DNA of 64,000 bases, taken from positions 7,979,152-8,043,151 of the forward strand of contig OZ024784.1 of assembly GCA_964017065.1 (NCBI GenBank), written 5' to 3'. The DNA is from Haliclona indistincta. Its lineage: Eukaryota; Porifera; Demospongiae; Haplosclerida; Chalinidae. The notes under the pieces are model-generated. The model searched no databases. It was not told the DNA's origin and was given only the letters and a program-made list of their open reading frames with translations. Both the position numbers and the translations under genes were made by a program. Below are positions 50,101 through 64,000 of this stretch, one piece after another (the stretch's first letter is position 1; each line of letters starts with the position of its first letter).

Positions 50101-52244
50101 AAGGAACACTTTCAGTTTATCATTGACACCCACACTGCTCAGAGTAGTGGTGTTATCAGCTGATATTACCTTCCCACCAATAATCCATGTCTGGCTGCCT
50201 CTGGGAATACGAAACCTGTTTTCTACCTACATGCATGAAAACAGCAGTATTGAATATGCTGACAGAAGCAATGACAAGTTTAGTCAGTAGTAGCTAACCT
50301 CAGCCTTGAGGTACCCTATGGTATACCAAGATTTAGCCTCTAGATAGAGAGAACGCTGTCGCTGTTTCTCCTGTTCCTCTACTGTCACTTCCAGACTGTA
50401 CAAAAGAAGACAAAAGATTAGACAATGGAACTGTACATGAGAATGCAACAAGTGACAGGAGTTGTACAATAGAGGGTTTACTAACGAGAAACTCTCGTGT
50501 TCTTCTAATGGGTCTTTCTGCTGTTGAACACTCAGAGAGCACTGAATACTATTATTAGACTGCAGAGAACTTCTTCGTTTTTCTCCAACTAGTTGTCGAG
50601 CTAGTCGAATTGATTCATTCTCATCTCCTCGGTTGATAGCATCCTGCATGTTCTGCATGAGGACCTTCATGAACTCTGCAGAGAGAGAAAAAAATAGAAT
50701 CAGTGATTAAAATGGATGAAGGCAGAGGGAACCTTCAGTGGTCTGTGCTGGTTGAGGTCTCTCCATATACAGCTCATCCACTACTGGTTGGTGATGCTGA
50801 GGCATCATCACCTTCCTGGGCATGGCTCCCATACTACCACCACCATCTGGTCTCCTCACTCCTTCTTGGTACATACCTGATCTGCTTGATGGCGGCTGAG
50901 TGTCTACTGGTGAGCGACCACCATAGCCACGCACATTTGCCTCTGATGCTCTATAATAAGCTCCACCTCCACCAGCCTATATAGTAAATAAAGTGAACCC
51001 ATAATACATTATCAAGCACAATGTGATTACTCTGTTGCCATAATGTTGGTTGTTGTTGGCAGTGTAGTCTTGTTGAGGGAGTGGTGCAGGATGATATGGT
51101 GATCTGGACTCATCAGGAGGATAGGAGGGCCTTGAGTACTAGTAACACACAACAGATAAGAAAAAATTTTTGTGATTGAAAGTAAAACATGCGCACATGA
51201 CAAACACACTCACAACATTCTCACCTGATCTGATCTGTTCCCTTCCCAGTTTCTACCACCACCAGCACCACGTGGTGGCTCATGGTAGACACCATGAGCT
51301 GATCTATCATCACTATAACCTCTCTGTTGCTGTGGTGAAGGACCAGGAGACCGTGGCCTAGAGACAGGATGATAAGGAGAGGAAGATGGCTGTTCTGAGT
51401 GACCATAGTGAGAAGCATTGGGAGCAGCTGGACCAGCATAGGGAGCAGCATGGTGGTACACACCACCTGCTGGCTCTCTTTTGGGCTGGTAGGCATCATT
51501 AAAAATCTGCGGATCTTCCAGAGGCTGATCTCTTGAGGAGGAGCTATAGGCTCTGTCACGAGGTCCTCCTCCATAATGGTGAGACCGTGGCTGGTCATTC
51601 ATAGGATAGGGGTCATTTCTTTGAGGAACAAAAGGAGGGAGGTCAGAGGGTCCTGCAGGAGGCAGGTAGTCGCCTTGTTCCGGAGGGTATCTGGTAGCTG
51701 AAGCATAACCAGGGTCTAGGGGCGGGGCTACAAACACTAGTGAACTGCGAAATCTACAATGGCAGAGGCTCACCTCTAGAGAAAGCTGACTGAGGAGGCG
51801 GCATACCTAGGCAGGAGAAGAAAATAGGATTTCAGTTAGGTAAACTAATGCATGTATACTTTTATCTATCTCGCTTTGCACAGCATCAATAAAAGCTCTT
51901 GCATTTGATTTGAGCAGGGCTCCAATCAGAACACCTCCGCTGCTGTCCTGAGTGTCTTCAACAGGAAACTGAACCATTCCGTCGACCTCCTTCATTTGAT
52001 TTTGAGCTAGTCGCGTCAACTTGTATACCTGCACAACATGTTGTGCATAAAAACATGCATAAAAATAATGGCGTACCTTCATTTTATCTCCCTGGGGCGT
52101 TATTCTTACAAAGAATTCTCTGTTTCGTGTGGTTACTTGTAGCTTACTCGTGGCGGTCCCTCCTGCGTAGTTTTGCCATTGTTTTTGAGTAAAGTCCATC
52201 TTATAGACGTGGACCGATCCGGCAGTATAGATGCTTCGCTCCAT
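47132..52244 (-). CDS. RBCK1: HOIL-1L/SHARPIN hybrid: PH/EVH1-like, UBL, NZF, RBR E3 ligase
   Basis: Fifteen exons close in phase: 52077-52244, 51860-52028, 51774-51806, 51225-51727, 51031-51138, 50733-50976, 50486-50675, 50299-50395, 49438-50226, 49035-49216, 48576-48678, 48395-48520, 47990-48142, 47348-47491, 47132-47212. They give about 1029 aa. Order: a PH/EVH1-like domain (1 to about 112, [17 protein letters not shown]), a Pro/Gly/Tyr-rich linker, a helical segment ([20 protein letters not shown]) like the start of HOIL-1L and SHARPIN, a UBL (about 475-560, [16 protein letters not shown]), an NZF (about 710, [20 protein letters not shown]), RING1 (CPICTDD, CLHQVCKNC), IBR ([10 protein letters not shown]), and RING2 with the catalytic-Cys context [10 protein letters not shown] and the HOIL-1L tail [18 protein letters not shown] subunits HOIL-1L (UBL-NZF-RBR) and SHARPIN (PH-UBL-NZF) are separate in vertebrates; this gene has both layouts. 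Confidence 0.92.
47750..47930. mobile_element. Diverged relative of the TACCGTACT palindromic family
   Basis: The left end TACCGTACTAGAACGTTGTT and the right end (complement of ATTATTAAGGCACATGCACT) correspond to the two arms of the 33391-33482 element. It lies in an intron of the HOIL-1L-like gene, between exons 13 and 14. Confidence 0.5.
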
Positions 52245-52417
52245 CTTTGTCTCTAGTAAATTAGTTAGACTAGCTGAGAGAACTTGGAGACTCGGCTGGA
52301 TTCAATGGCAAGTATATTCAAGTAAGAACAGCTGACTATTTCACTTCAGATCTCTAGGACTTCAGCAACGACAGCGACCTCCATTATTAGGTTAGTGCTT
52401 CATGTTAGCCAACATGA

Positions 52418-55690
<3,273 letters not shown>

Positions 55691-55842
55691 TCACCTTGCA
55701 GTCACTAATGTGTCGAGTCGTATTTATTCACACAAAATTGAGCATGATCAAAGACTTATTGACAGCATTAGTGCTCCACGCTTTACGGTCTACGCTCTGG
55801 CTCAAACTCCTTCATTTGAAGGTGCTAATAGAAGTGAAACAG

Positions 55843-55974
55843 TCAGTCAGTTACATAGCTAGCTACTACAATTCAGTCAGTCACATAGCTAGCTACTACA
55901 ATTCAGTCAGTCAAATAGCTAGCTACTACAATTCAGTCAGTCACATAGCTAGCTACTACAATTCAGTCAGTCAA
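55843..55974 (+). repeat. 30-bp tandem repeat, about 4 units
   Basis: Units of ACATAGCTAGCTACTACAAT plus TCAGTCAGTC alternate between ACATAGC and AAATAGC starts. There are no spacers, so this is not a CRISPR array. Confidence 0.9.
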
Positions 55975-57851
55975 AGGCTACCTGGAAGCAACTAACCAAT
56001 TTACTCTCTGTACGCAACTAACCAAAAAATGAATCTTTCACATTGAATAATAATCCTTATTACTTTTTACCAACCCACCAAACACTTAACCTTAGGTACC
56101 CACATGCCCAAAATATTGAAAGTAAAGTTAAAGCAGCTGTGGACAGAAATACATTGTACATCTGTTTCGGACTCATTCTGTCCTCTTCAGCACAGCATAG
56201 CTTGCAACATGCTATTTGCCTAAGAAAGCTCATGAAATTGCAACATTTTTGACTATCACCACCTAAATTTAGGCATCCTACCATGCCTAAATTTAGGCTG
56301 TCTCAAGCAGTTTTATCCATTAATTTAGACTAATATCAAGCACCCACCTAAATTTAGGCAACTTTGCAGATGTTCAGACAATAAAATTTGGTTCAAATCT
56401 GCAAAAAATAATTGAAAATAATGTGTTTTGCATAAACACACAGTTATGGCATTCAAACAGCAACATTGGAACTGTAGTAGTGGCATGCACTAGGTAGTCG
56501 ATAAGTATTAGTTATTGCCCGAGTTGTGTAGGGCAATAAATGATTTATTACATAGTTCATCTCTGTGAGCGCAATAACATTGCGAATTTTTCAAACTCGC
56601 AAAGACGCAACGGTCTGTTGCTATAGAAGACGCTATGAGCGGTCAATAACCTACATTAATGCCCTCGAATAGAGCAATCTGATTGGTGAAAGATGACGTA
56701 CTATGTAATAATTCATATTATTGTCATCGTTGTAAGTCTAGCAACCAATAGTGTGTGCCTATGTAGTGCGAGGACGTATACAACATGTGTGTGTGGGTAT
56801 CTTGTAAGTGTTGTTCTAAATAATAATATCGTTTTTCAGAAGTGATACATTGTGTTCAATGCGTCTCTGTTGAACTTAAACGTGCAAATTTGTTTCACTT
56901 TAGGGTATGGGCCAGGCAGTCTTTGTGAACCGGGAAGTTTGAGTACTAAACAAGCTAGCAAGTAGTGGCTAGTATTATTATTTAAAAGTAATTGTATAAA
57001 GGTGCTTGGGCTAGCTCACCAACTAGAACACCAAGCGTAACATCCAGTAACCCTTCACCTCTAATGGACTGGATTATCAATGAAGAGGCTCAAACCTGCA
57101 AATCAACACACAGTCTGAGGTTCCGTCATGTCAAGCGAACTTTGGCAGTATACGAATCCTCAGAGCTATAGAAATAATTTAATATGTAATAATAATGACA
57201 CCAGTGTACATGCATGAATGTTTACACTACAGTGCCTAAAATTCAGTACGTTTTCACAGTAATTAATAGGCCATGACGCAAATCTATGTATGCTACACCA
57301 CTAGCCTCGATTCTAGAGAACACATGATCAGATCATACTTCTTATTGTATTGACGTATCACTGGCTGCATCTAAAAGTTATTATACCTCAAATTTGTGCT
57401 GTTACACTTTCAGAGAATAAGCGAGAAGAGAAGCGCAGTCCATGCAGGGCGAGGCAGTACGAACGCTCTAGCCAGCTAGTCTTAATTGCTGACCCACATT
57501 TTAAACTCCGCCCTTTCACTCCGCCCTATAAACTTAGTTGCCCAGCAACGACAACAACACGTGGTTATGAAACGCAACACTAGAGTAGAGCAAAAATTCC
57601 ACAAGATTCAGTGGAAATGTTCCACAACTGTTGAGTGAAATATTTCCTACCTGGTGGAAAAAGGCATTGGTGGAAATAATCTACCAGTGGAGTGGAAAAG
57701 TTCCACCCCATGCAGTTTTTGCAGTGCACATACAATAACTATAGTCAACGATTATAGATACATAATAATTATTATAGTTTGGTTTGGCAAGAATGGTTCA
57801 TGTCTGACTACTTCCTTTTACGTTTAGTATTAGAGGGTTGATATAAACTAC
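55975..57851. other. Intergenic DNA with small palindromes, no gene seen
   Basis: Contains three CCTAAATTTAGG palindromes (about 56260-56360), a palindromic element at 56505-56735, and a patch of TTCCAC/GTGGAA motifs at 57595-57705 in both orientations. A 77-codon ORF at 57350 shows no family features. Confidence 0.45.
56505..56735. mobile_element. Palindromic element with GAGCAATCTGATTGGTGA motif
   Basis: TTATTACATAGT pairs with ACTATGTAATAA across about 160 bp, preceded by a TATTGCCC/GGGCAATA hairpin. Shares AGAGCAATCTGATTGGT with the elements at 14262 and 19698. Confidence 0.5.
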
Positions 57852-60800
57852 TTAGCCCATCTTGGAGGCAATCAGCTCTCCTCTTTTTCCTCTTCTTGAT
57901 GCTAAGTATTGAAATAAACAGTATAAATTTATTAGCATAATAAATTATAATGAAGGAATTTTTTAATGTACATGTACATTGTAATGCTTAATAATAATTA
58001 TTAAATAAAGTAACACACTGGTGTAAAGGAAGGAAAAAAAACAACTAAGTTATTCAAGTAAAGCATATAAAAAAGTTAATTTACAAAAACTAAAGCAGGT
58101 CAAGTAAAGATAAGCTATGATTATCTAACTGGACCTGCATGTGTCAGCAACGTGGCCCTGTATACTGAACCAAGAGTTCATTAAAGTGGCAGGTACCCTT
58201 TCGCCCACGCATTGTGAATAATTATCATGCAGTGAGGGAGGGGCTCAAAGTACTACACAATACACGCTAATAACAGAGATCCAGTTCAGAATTTTCGCAC
58301 CAGATTTTTAATGCTGTGTAGCAAACTGTTTAGTCACTAGTACCTACTTGTAGCTAAACAACTTGCGGAGGGCCTGACAAGGCTTTTTCGAAAATTTACT
58401 CCTATAGGTATTTTTATGACTGTTAAATGTTATTAGTTGATTATTTTACCTTGTGCCAGCTGAAGTGTGATCTGAACTGTATGGATTGAATTCAATCAAT
58501 TTTAACGTTATAGTAGTTGATTATTTTACCTTGTGCCACCTGAAGTGGGATCTGAACTGTATGGATTGAATTCAATCAATTTTAACGTTATAGTAGTTGA
58601 TTATTTTACCTTGTGCCACCTGAAGTGTGATCTGAACTGTATGGATTGAATTCAATCAATTTTAACGTTATAGTAGTTGATTATTTTACCTTGTGCCACC
58701 TGAAGTGGGATCTGAACTGTATGGATTGAATTCAATCAATTTTAACGTTATAGTAGTTGATTATTTTACCTTGTGCCACCTGAAGTGTGATCTGAACTGT
58801 ATGGATTGAATTCAATCAATTTTAACGTTATAGTAGTTGATTATTTTACCTTGTGCCACCTGAAGTGGGATCTGAACTGTATGGATTGAATTCAATCAAT
58901 TTTAACGTTATAGTAGTTGATTATTTTACCTTGTGCCACCTGAAGTGGGATCTGAACTGTATGGATTGAATTCAATCAATTTTAACGTTATAGTAGTTGA
59001 TTATTTTACCTTGTGCCACCTGAAGTGGGATCTGAACTGTATGGATTGAATTCAATCAATTTTAATGTTATAGTAGTTGATTATTTTACCTTGTGCCACC
59101 TGAAGTGGGATCTGAACTGTATGGATTGAATTCAATCAATTTTAATGTTATAGTAGTTGATTATTTTACCTTGTGCCACCTGAAGTGGGATCTGAACTGT
59201 ATGGATTGAATTCAATCAATTTTAATGTTATAGTAGTTGATTATTTTACCTTGTGCCACCTGAAGTGGGATCTGAACTGTATGGATTGAATTCAATCAAT
59301 TTTAATGTTATAGTAGTTGATTATTTTACCTTGTGCCACCTGAAGTGGGATCTGAACTGTATGGCAATCAATTTTAATGTTATATTAGTTGATTATTTTA
59401 CCTTGTGCCACTTGAAGTGGGATCTGAACTGTATGGATTGAATTCAATCAATTTTAACGTTATAGTAGTTGATTATTTTACCTTGTGCCACCTGAAGTGG
59501 GATCTGAACTGTATGGATTGAATTCAATCAATTTTAATGTTATAGTAGTTGATTATTTTACCTTGTGCCACTTGAAGTGGGATCTGAACTGTATGGATTG
59601 AATTCAATCAATTTTAATGTTATAGTAGTTGATTATTTTACCTTGTGCCACCTGAAGTGGGATCTGAACTGTATGGCAATCAATTTTAATGTTATAGTAG
59701 TTGATTATTTTACCTTGTGCCACCTGAAGTGGGATCTGAACTGTATGGCAATCAATTTTAATGTTATAGTAGTTGATTATTTTACCTTGTGCCACTTGAA
59801 GTGGGATCTGAACTGTATGGATTGAATTCAATTAATTTTAACGTTATAGTAGTTGATTATTTTACCTTGTGCCACCTGAAGTGGGATCTGAACTGTATGG
59901 CAATCAATTTTAATGTTATAGTAGTTGATTATTTTACCTTGTGCCACTTGAAGTGGGATCTGAACTGTATGGATTGAATTCAATCAATTTCAATGTTATT
60001 AGTTGATCATTTTACCTTATGCCACCTGAAGTGGGATCTGAACTGTATGGATTGAATTCAATTAATTTTAACGTTATAGTAGTTGATTATTTTACCTTGT
60101 GCCACCTGAAGTGGGATCTGAACTGTATGGATTGAATTCAATCAATTTTAACGTTATAGTAGTTGATTATTTTACCTTGTGCCACCTGAAGTGGGATCTG
60201 AACTGTATGGATTGAATTCAATCAATTTTAACGTTATAGTAGTTGATTATTTTACCTTGTGCCACCTGAAGTGGGATCTGAACTGTATGGATTGAATTCA
60301 ATCAATTTTAATGTTATAGTAGTTGATTATTTTACCTTGTGCCACCTGAAGTGGGATCTGAACTGTATGGCAATCAATTTTAATGTTATAGTAGTTGATT
60401 ATTTTACCTTGTGCCACTTGAAGTGGGATCTGAACTGTATGGATTGAATTCAATTAATTTTAACGTTATAGTAGTTGATTATTTTACCTTGTGCCACCTG
60501 AAGTGGGATCTGAACTGTATGGCAATCAATTTTAATGTTATAGTAGTTGATTATTTTACCTTGTGCCACTTGAAGTGGGATCTGAACTGTATGGATTGAA
60601 TTCAATCAATTTCAATGTTATTAGTTGATCATTTTACCTTGTGCCAGCTGGAGTGGGATCCTCTACTAAACTATAAGTATTGATTTAAAAGTTCAGTTGA
60701 TTATCATTCCGTATAATTACAGGAGATATTTTCCGAGGGATTTAAACATTATTTTGCCAATCTATGATCATTTAGTGAAGAATGATCAGCGTTCAAATGG

Positions 60801-63391
60801 GTGTTGTATAGAAGGAAGGTTTTCGTGGTTTTATTTTTCGTAATTGATGCCAGGATTCACAAACATTGCGAAATTAATTTTTCATCCCTCAAAAAAATGC
60901 CACCTATACGGTACCTTGTGTCATTAGCTACTGCGTGATCCTCCACTGAACTACATAAATTGAATTGATGTAAATTCAATGATAATTATTAGTTGATTAT
61001 CATACGTACCTAATTGGAACTGTGTCACCAGATATCTCTCCTGAGCTAGACAAATCTGACGTAACTGTAGTATTGATAAGGATTGCCAAGAACTGAATAC
61101 AAGTAACCCTGCTTCAAATGTTAAGTATTTCACACATTTTTGGCAGTTTAATATTATGAGGCCAGAATCATTGAGTAAAGAAAATAAAAAGATTTCTAAC
61201 GAAATCAACAGGATGTAGGGATGAAGAAATCTACTACTGGTCCACAATGTAAACCAACAAGGAACTAGCATGGACTGATAACACGATTGACTTGCTAACA
61301 GACCATAGATCCCTACATCAGTGGCTGCTGTGGGCCTGTGGCAGACTATAGCTATAGTTTAGCTAGTTGCTGTTGACTGACACCTGACATGCATTGAATC
61401 GAATTCAACTTGACTGTGACAAAAATATCTTATATACAACCACAACGCCAGAGAGCAGATCTAAGTATCTTTGGACGTATATAATTCATCACTAGGCGAA
61501 ATATCAGCATTTGAACGCTAATACATTGTATGTAGCCGCCATTTTGTTTTCTTGGCCATCCCTACATAGGGAGGCACTACCGTGCCTCCCTAATAAAGTA
61601 CACATCAGCAGAATCTTTTAATTGAGTGATTAATTTACACACATGCTCGATCCAATTATGAAATCACAAGCAAACATACACGTATGCACATACCATTAGG
61701 TTTCTTGAGATCAGGATGAGTAGTAACTAATGAAAACATGATAAACAGCCACTTAATTTACTAGTACTACATTTGTATCACAACTATACCTTCTGCAAGG
61801 TATTTCTGATATGTGTCAGAAAAGATTGTCAAAGGAATAAGAAGACAACGCTTCTGTTCGGCATTCTTCCGTCTCATTATCTTGTGAGAGCTTAACAATT
61901 ATGCCTGTAGGAGCTGCTTATAAATATTTACCTTTTTCCAACCAGCAGCTTCTAATGACGACGAAGGCAATTTTGTAATGAAATCTCTTTTAGAATGCCT
62001 TGCTCCCGTGGTGGATCTGATAGCTGATTTCAGAGTATGAGGAGTACCTTCAGGCATGTCATCTACTCTTATCATCAGTTCTGAACAGTCTGCTCTCATA
62101 AATTGCCAAATCTGTAAAATTAAATTTACGAATTATTATAGGTGCATGTTGAATGATAAACAAATCGAGAAAATAACCTCATGTACTGTCAAACCTCTGC
62201 AAACACATAGCAGCTCTTCTGCTAGCGGATCTGCTGTTTGTTGGCAGACGTTTGTGTTGATAGTGTTGCTTCCCGGCAGGCTTTGCATCCTCAAAATTGT
62301 GTTAGCACATTGATTTTTGAAGTGAGCAATCAGCCCACTCTTCAAAGTACTGAAACGTTCTGGATTGGAATAGCATGCTGCTTCTATGACCTATAATAAT
62401 TGCAGTATTATATTCACATAATGATTAATGTTTTGGTGGTAAGCTAATTATCAATAACTTGCCTCAGTTGTAAACCATAGAAGCATGGCATAGGAGGGTA
62501 CAACTCTTGGGAGTGCATGACCTCCCAGGGCCTCCTTGACGATAGGTACATAGTCATTTTGTATGACATGTATGCCATTTTCTAAGAAATTTTTCCCACA
62601 TTGAACGAGAAGTCCAACTGCTGAAGATGCTTTCTCCATTATTGCAGGAAGTTCAGCATAATCTTCAATAGAGACATCTAGGTGTGGCTGAAGAAATTCT
62701 ATCAGCACACACCTAGAGATATATCTACAGACATGGAAAAGCCAAAAAATACCTCCAGCTGAATAGCTACATAACTTAAAACTTACTGCTCCTTGTCTGA
62801 TGTGGTAAAATTGGCGCCTATAATCGCCATTGACGATGGCCTCTCCTCTCCTCGACCGATTGTTCCTTCATATGCTCCATTATACAACGATATCACCAGG
62901 TCGCTGATGGTGTTCTGACTGCGAGGATCATCGATCACGAGGGGCAATGTGGTGTTGCAGCAAAGAGATGCATACTTTTCTTTCGTCCCCTTTGAGAACA
63001 TGCGTCTCATGCAGCCTAGCAACGATAAACCACATCTCAGTGCTGTCGATTTTCCTGTGCCAGGCCCTCCAAATATTAACGGCACTGGACAATAGAGACA
63101 TTTGTCTAATATTGCTGTATAGTGCAGAGCCAAGGCAGTACTTCCTAGCACAAGTAGGGCTGGGAAGAAATTATGATTCATGACGACCTCAAGCTGGTCT
63201 ATCATCGCAACCATCGAATTTCTACCCAACGGTTTGGATATTCTGCATGCACTGTCTCTGGAGGCGATGGATGGCCCTGTATGCAGGTGCCCAATCCATA
63301 TGTAGGTGCTGGTGGAATCGGGCATGCCGTCACTGTCCAAAATAGTGTCTGGACCAAGCACCCACGTCTTCCTGTCATCTTGCAGACCAAC
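57852..63391 (-). CDS. P-loop NTPase of unknown function (5' end missing)
   Basis: Exons on the minus strand: 62787-63391, 62463-62724, 62178-62390, 61932-62111, 61790-61880, 61694-61726 and, tentatively, 57852-57901. They total about 477 codons with consistent phases. The first exon carries a Walker A (FGGPGTGKSTAL). Downstream LPLVIDDPRSQ resembles a Walker B-type strand, and NGAYEGTIGRGEERP is followed by GANF, a layout resembling DUF927/superfamily-3-like ATPases. I do not recognise a named gene. The acceptor at 63392 (TTCAAG) is weak. The intron after 62463 appears to be GC-AG (GAG|GCAAGT). The last exon, 3.8 kb away across the 80-bp satellite, fits in phase and adds a basic tail (RRGKRG) but is uncertain. 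Upstream exons may lie beyond the window. Confidence 0.7.
58430..60655 (+). repeat. 80-bp satellite, about 28 units, with 72-bp variants
   Basis: The consensus contains TTGATTATTTTACCTTGTGC, TGAAGTGGGATCTGAACTGT and ATTGAATTCAATCAATTTT. Several units between 59360 and 60530 lack 8 bp (GGATTGAATTCAATC becomes GGCAATC), giving 72-bp units that open short reading frames. Early units alternate GTGTGATC/GTGGGATC, later ones are homogenised, and alternating 80/72 blocks repeat as higher-order units at 59640-59990 and 60250-60610. Degraded flanks reach about 61010. Confidence 0.95.
61190..61600 (+). mobile_element. Intact copy of the ATGTAGGGATG MITE family
   Basis: Holds in one piece the left part seen at 650-870 and the right part seen at 2595-2755, bounded by ATGTAGGGATG and CATCCCTACAT. 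It ends near the GGAGGCACTACCGTGCCTCC hairpin. Confidence 0.75.
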
Positions 63392-63780
63392 CTTGAACAA
63401 AATTCGGATAAAAATTATAGTCAGCAAAGTGCCACTGCGGCCTTGAACATAATTCAGATATTATTGTACAGTAACAATAATAGTCAGCTAAGTGCGGTCT
63501 TCTGACAAACAAAAAAGTTTTATAAACTATTTTTTGACAAGCCCCACCCATTTCCCCATAATACTCTGCAGAGTGGCGAGCAATAGTCTATACCCAGCCT
63601 ATGCAGTATAGTATTATACGACAAGATTTTACACGTGGTTTATCTGCCAAAATTACCACATGTAACATTATTAGTCATAGTTATAGTAGTCTTAAACAAA
63701 AATTGGGATTCAGGCGTGCGAGCACAAAATATTCTAGATGTGTCCTGCTGACACACTTGATTTTGACAATTATTTTGACA
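63392..63780. other. No gene seen; upstream of the P-loop gene
   Basis: AT-rich DNA with a short repeated phrase (CTTGAACA...AATTCGGATA and CTTGAACATAATTCAGATA at about 63390 and 63440). No exon joining the P-loop exon could be chosen. Confidence 0.4.
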
Positions 63781-64000
63781 GTTGAGGCTACAAATCAGTG
63801 CACAGTGCACTAGTGTCAAGGTGTCACATTTAAGTCATGGCATTCACAAACAGGACTTGTTATTTTGACAGTTGAGGCTACAATTCAAATCTATGTACAC
63901 AGTGCACTAGTGTCAAGGTGTCACATTTAAGTCATGGCATTCACAAACAGGACTTGTTAGTTCGACAGTTGAGGCTACAAATCAAATCTATGTACACAGT
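63775..64000 (+). repeat. Tandem repeat, about 90-95 bp unit, running off the window
   Basis: TTGACAGTTGAGGCTACAA, CACAGTGCACTAGTGTCAAG and GTCATGGCATTCACAAACAG recur in order at about 63776, 63864 and 63961. At least two full units are present and a third is cut by the window end. Confidence 0.9.

Noticed and set aside
59253..60599. Repeated 60-86 codon ORFs (CHLKWDLNC)
   Set aside because: Frames through the 80/72-bp satellite; identical peptides merely follow unit boundaries.
55843..60655. CRISPR-like arrays
   Set aside because: The 30-bp and 80-bp repeats are contiguous with no unique spacers, and the host is eukaryotic.

Overview
This window is eukaryotic nuclear DNA from an early-branching metazoan, most likely a demosponge. 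The evidence is genes split into many short exons by small GT-AG introns (down to 54 nt), closely packed neighbours, dense palindromic MITE-like elements, and animal signalling families (CYLD, HOIL-1L/SHARPIN, ankyrin-ROCO) with unusual domain combinations. Species-level assignment is inference.

Layout: (1) 1-422, 3' end of an unidentified gene. (2) 645-2755, a foldback element interrupted by about 880 bp of pure GAAA microsatellite. (3) 2770-3091, a chimeric relic: the first exon of a CYLD-like gene abutting the last codons of a kinase. (4) 3508-8508 (+), the spliceosomal DEAH helicase DHX16/Prp2, about 29 exons. (5) 8767-17997 (-), CYLD-A, ten phase-consistent exons coding about 1488 aa: a full CYLD deubiquitinase fused in its last exon to a coiled coil and a TKL-like protein kinase. 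(6) 18-25.9 kb, intergenic DNA full of palindromic elements, with an inverted copy of PIGU exon 1 at about 20.7 kb. (7) 25955-28760 (-), PIGU, a GPI-transamidase subunit. (8) 29180-44168 (+), CYLD-B, ten exons coding about 1064 aa, without a kinase. (9) 44291-46876 (-), a single-exon ankyrin-ROC-COR protein. (10) 47132-52244 (-), fifteen exons coding about 1029 aa: a SHARPIN-like PH/EVH1 N-terminus joined to a HOIL-1L UBL-NZF-RBR body. (11) 52.48-55.65 kb, an 18-bp minisatellite. (12) 58.4-60.65 kb, an 80-bp satellite. (13) 57852-63391 (-), a P-loop NTPase of unknown function, 5' end missing.

Coherence: two CYLD paralogues (erasers of Met1/Lys63 ubiquitin chains) lie in the same 45 kb as a HOIL-1L/SHARPIN-like gene (LUBAC, writer of Met1 chains) and a ROCO signalling protein. 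CYLD-A and CYLD-B derive from an inverted segmental duplication that carried the divergent PIGU-CYLD promoter: intact PIGU/CYLD-B is one arm, truncated PIGU'/CYLD-A the other. The relic at 2.8 kb indicates a third, collapsed CYLD-kinase copy. The fused kinase, the hybrid LUBAC-like protein and their linkage are the most interesting content. Gene models were built by hand from splice consensus, phase closure and family resemblance; no search was run.
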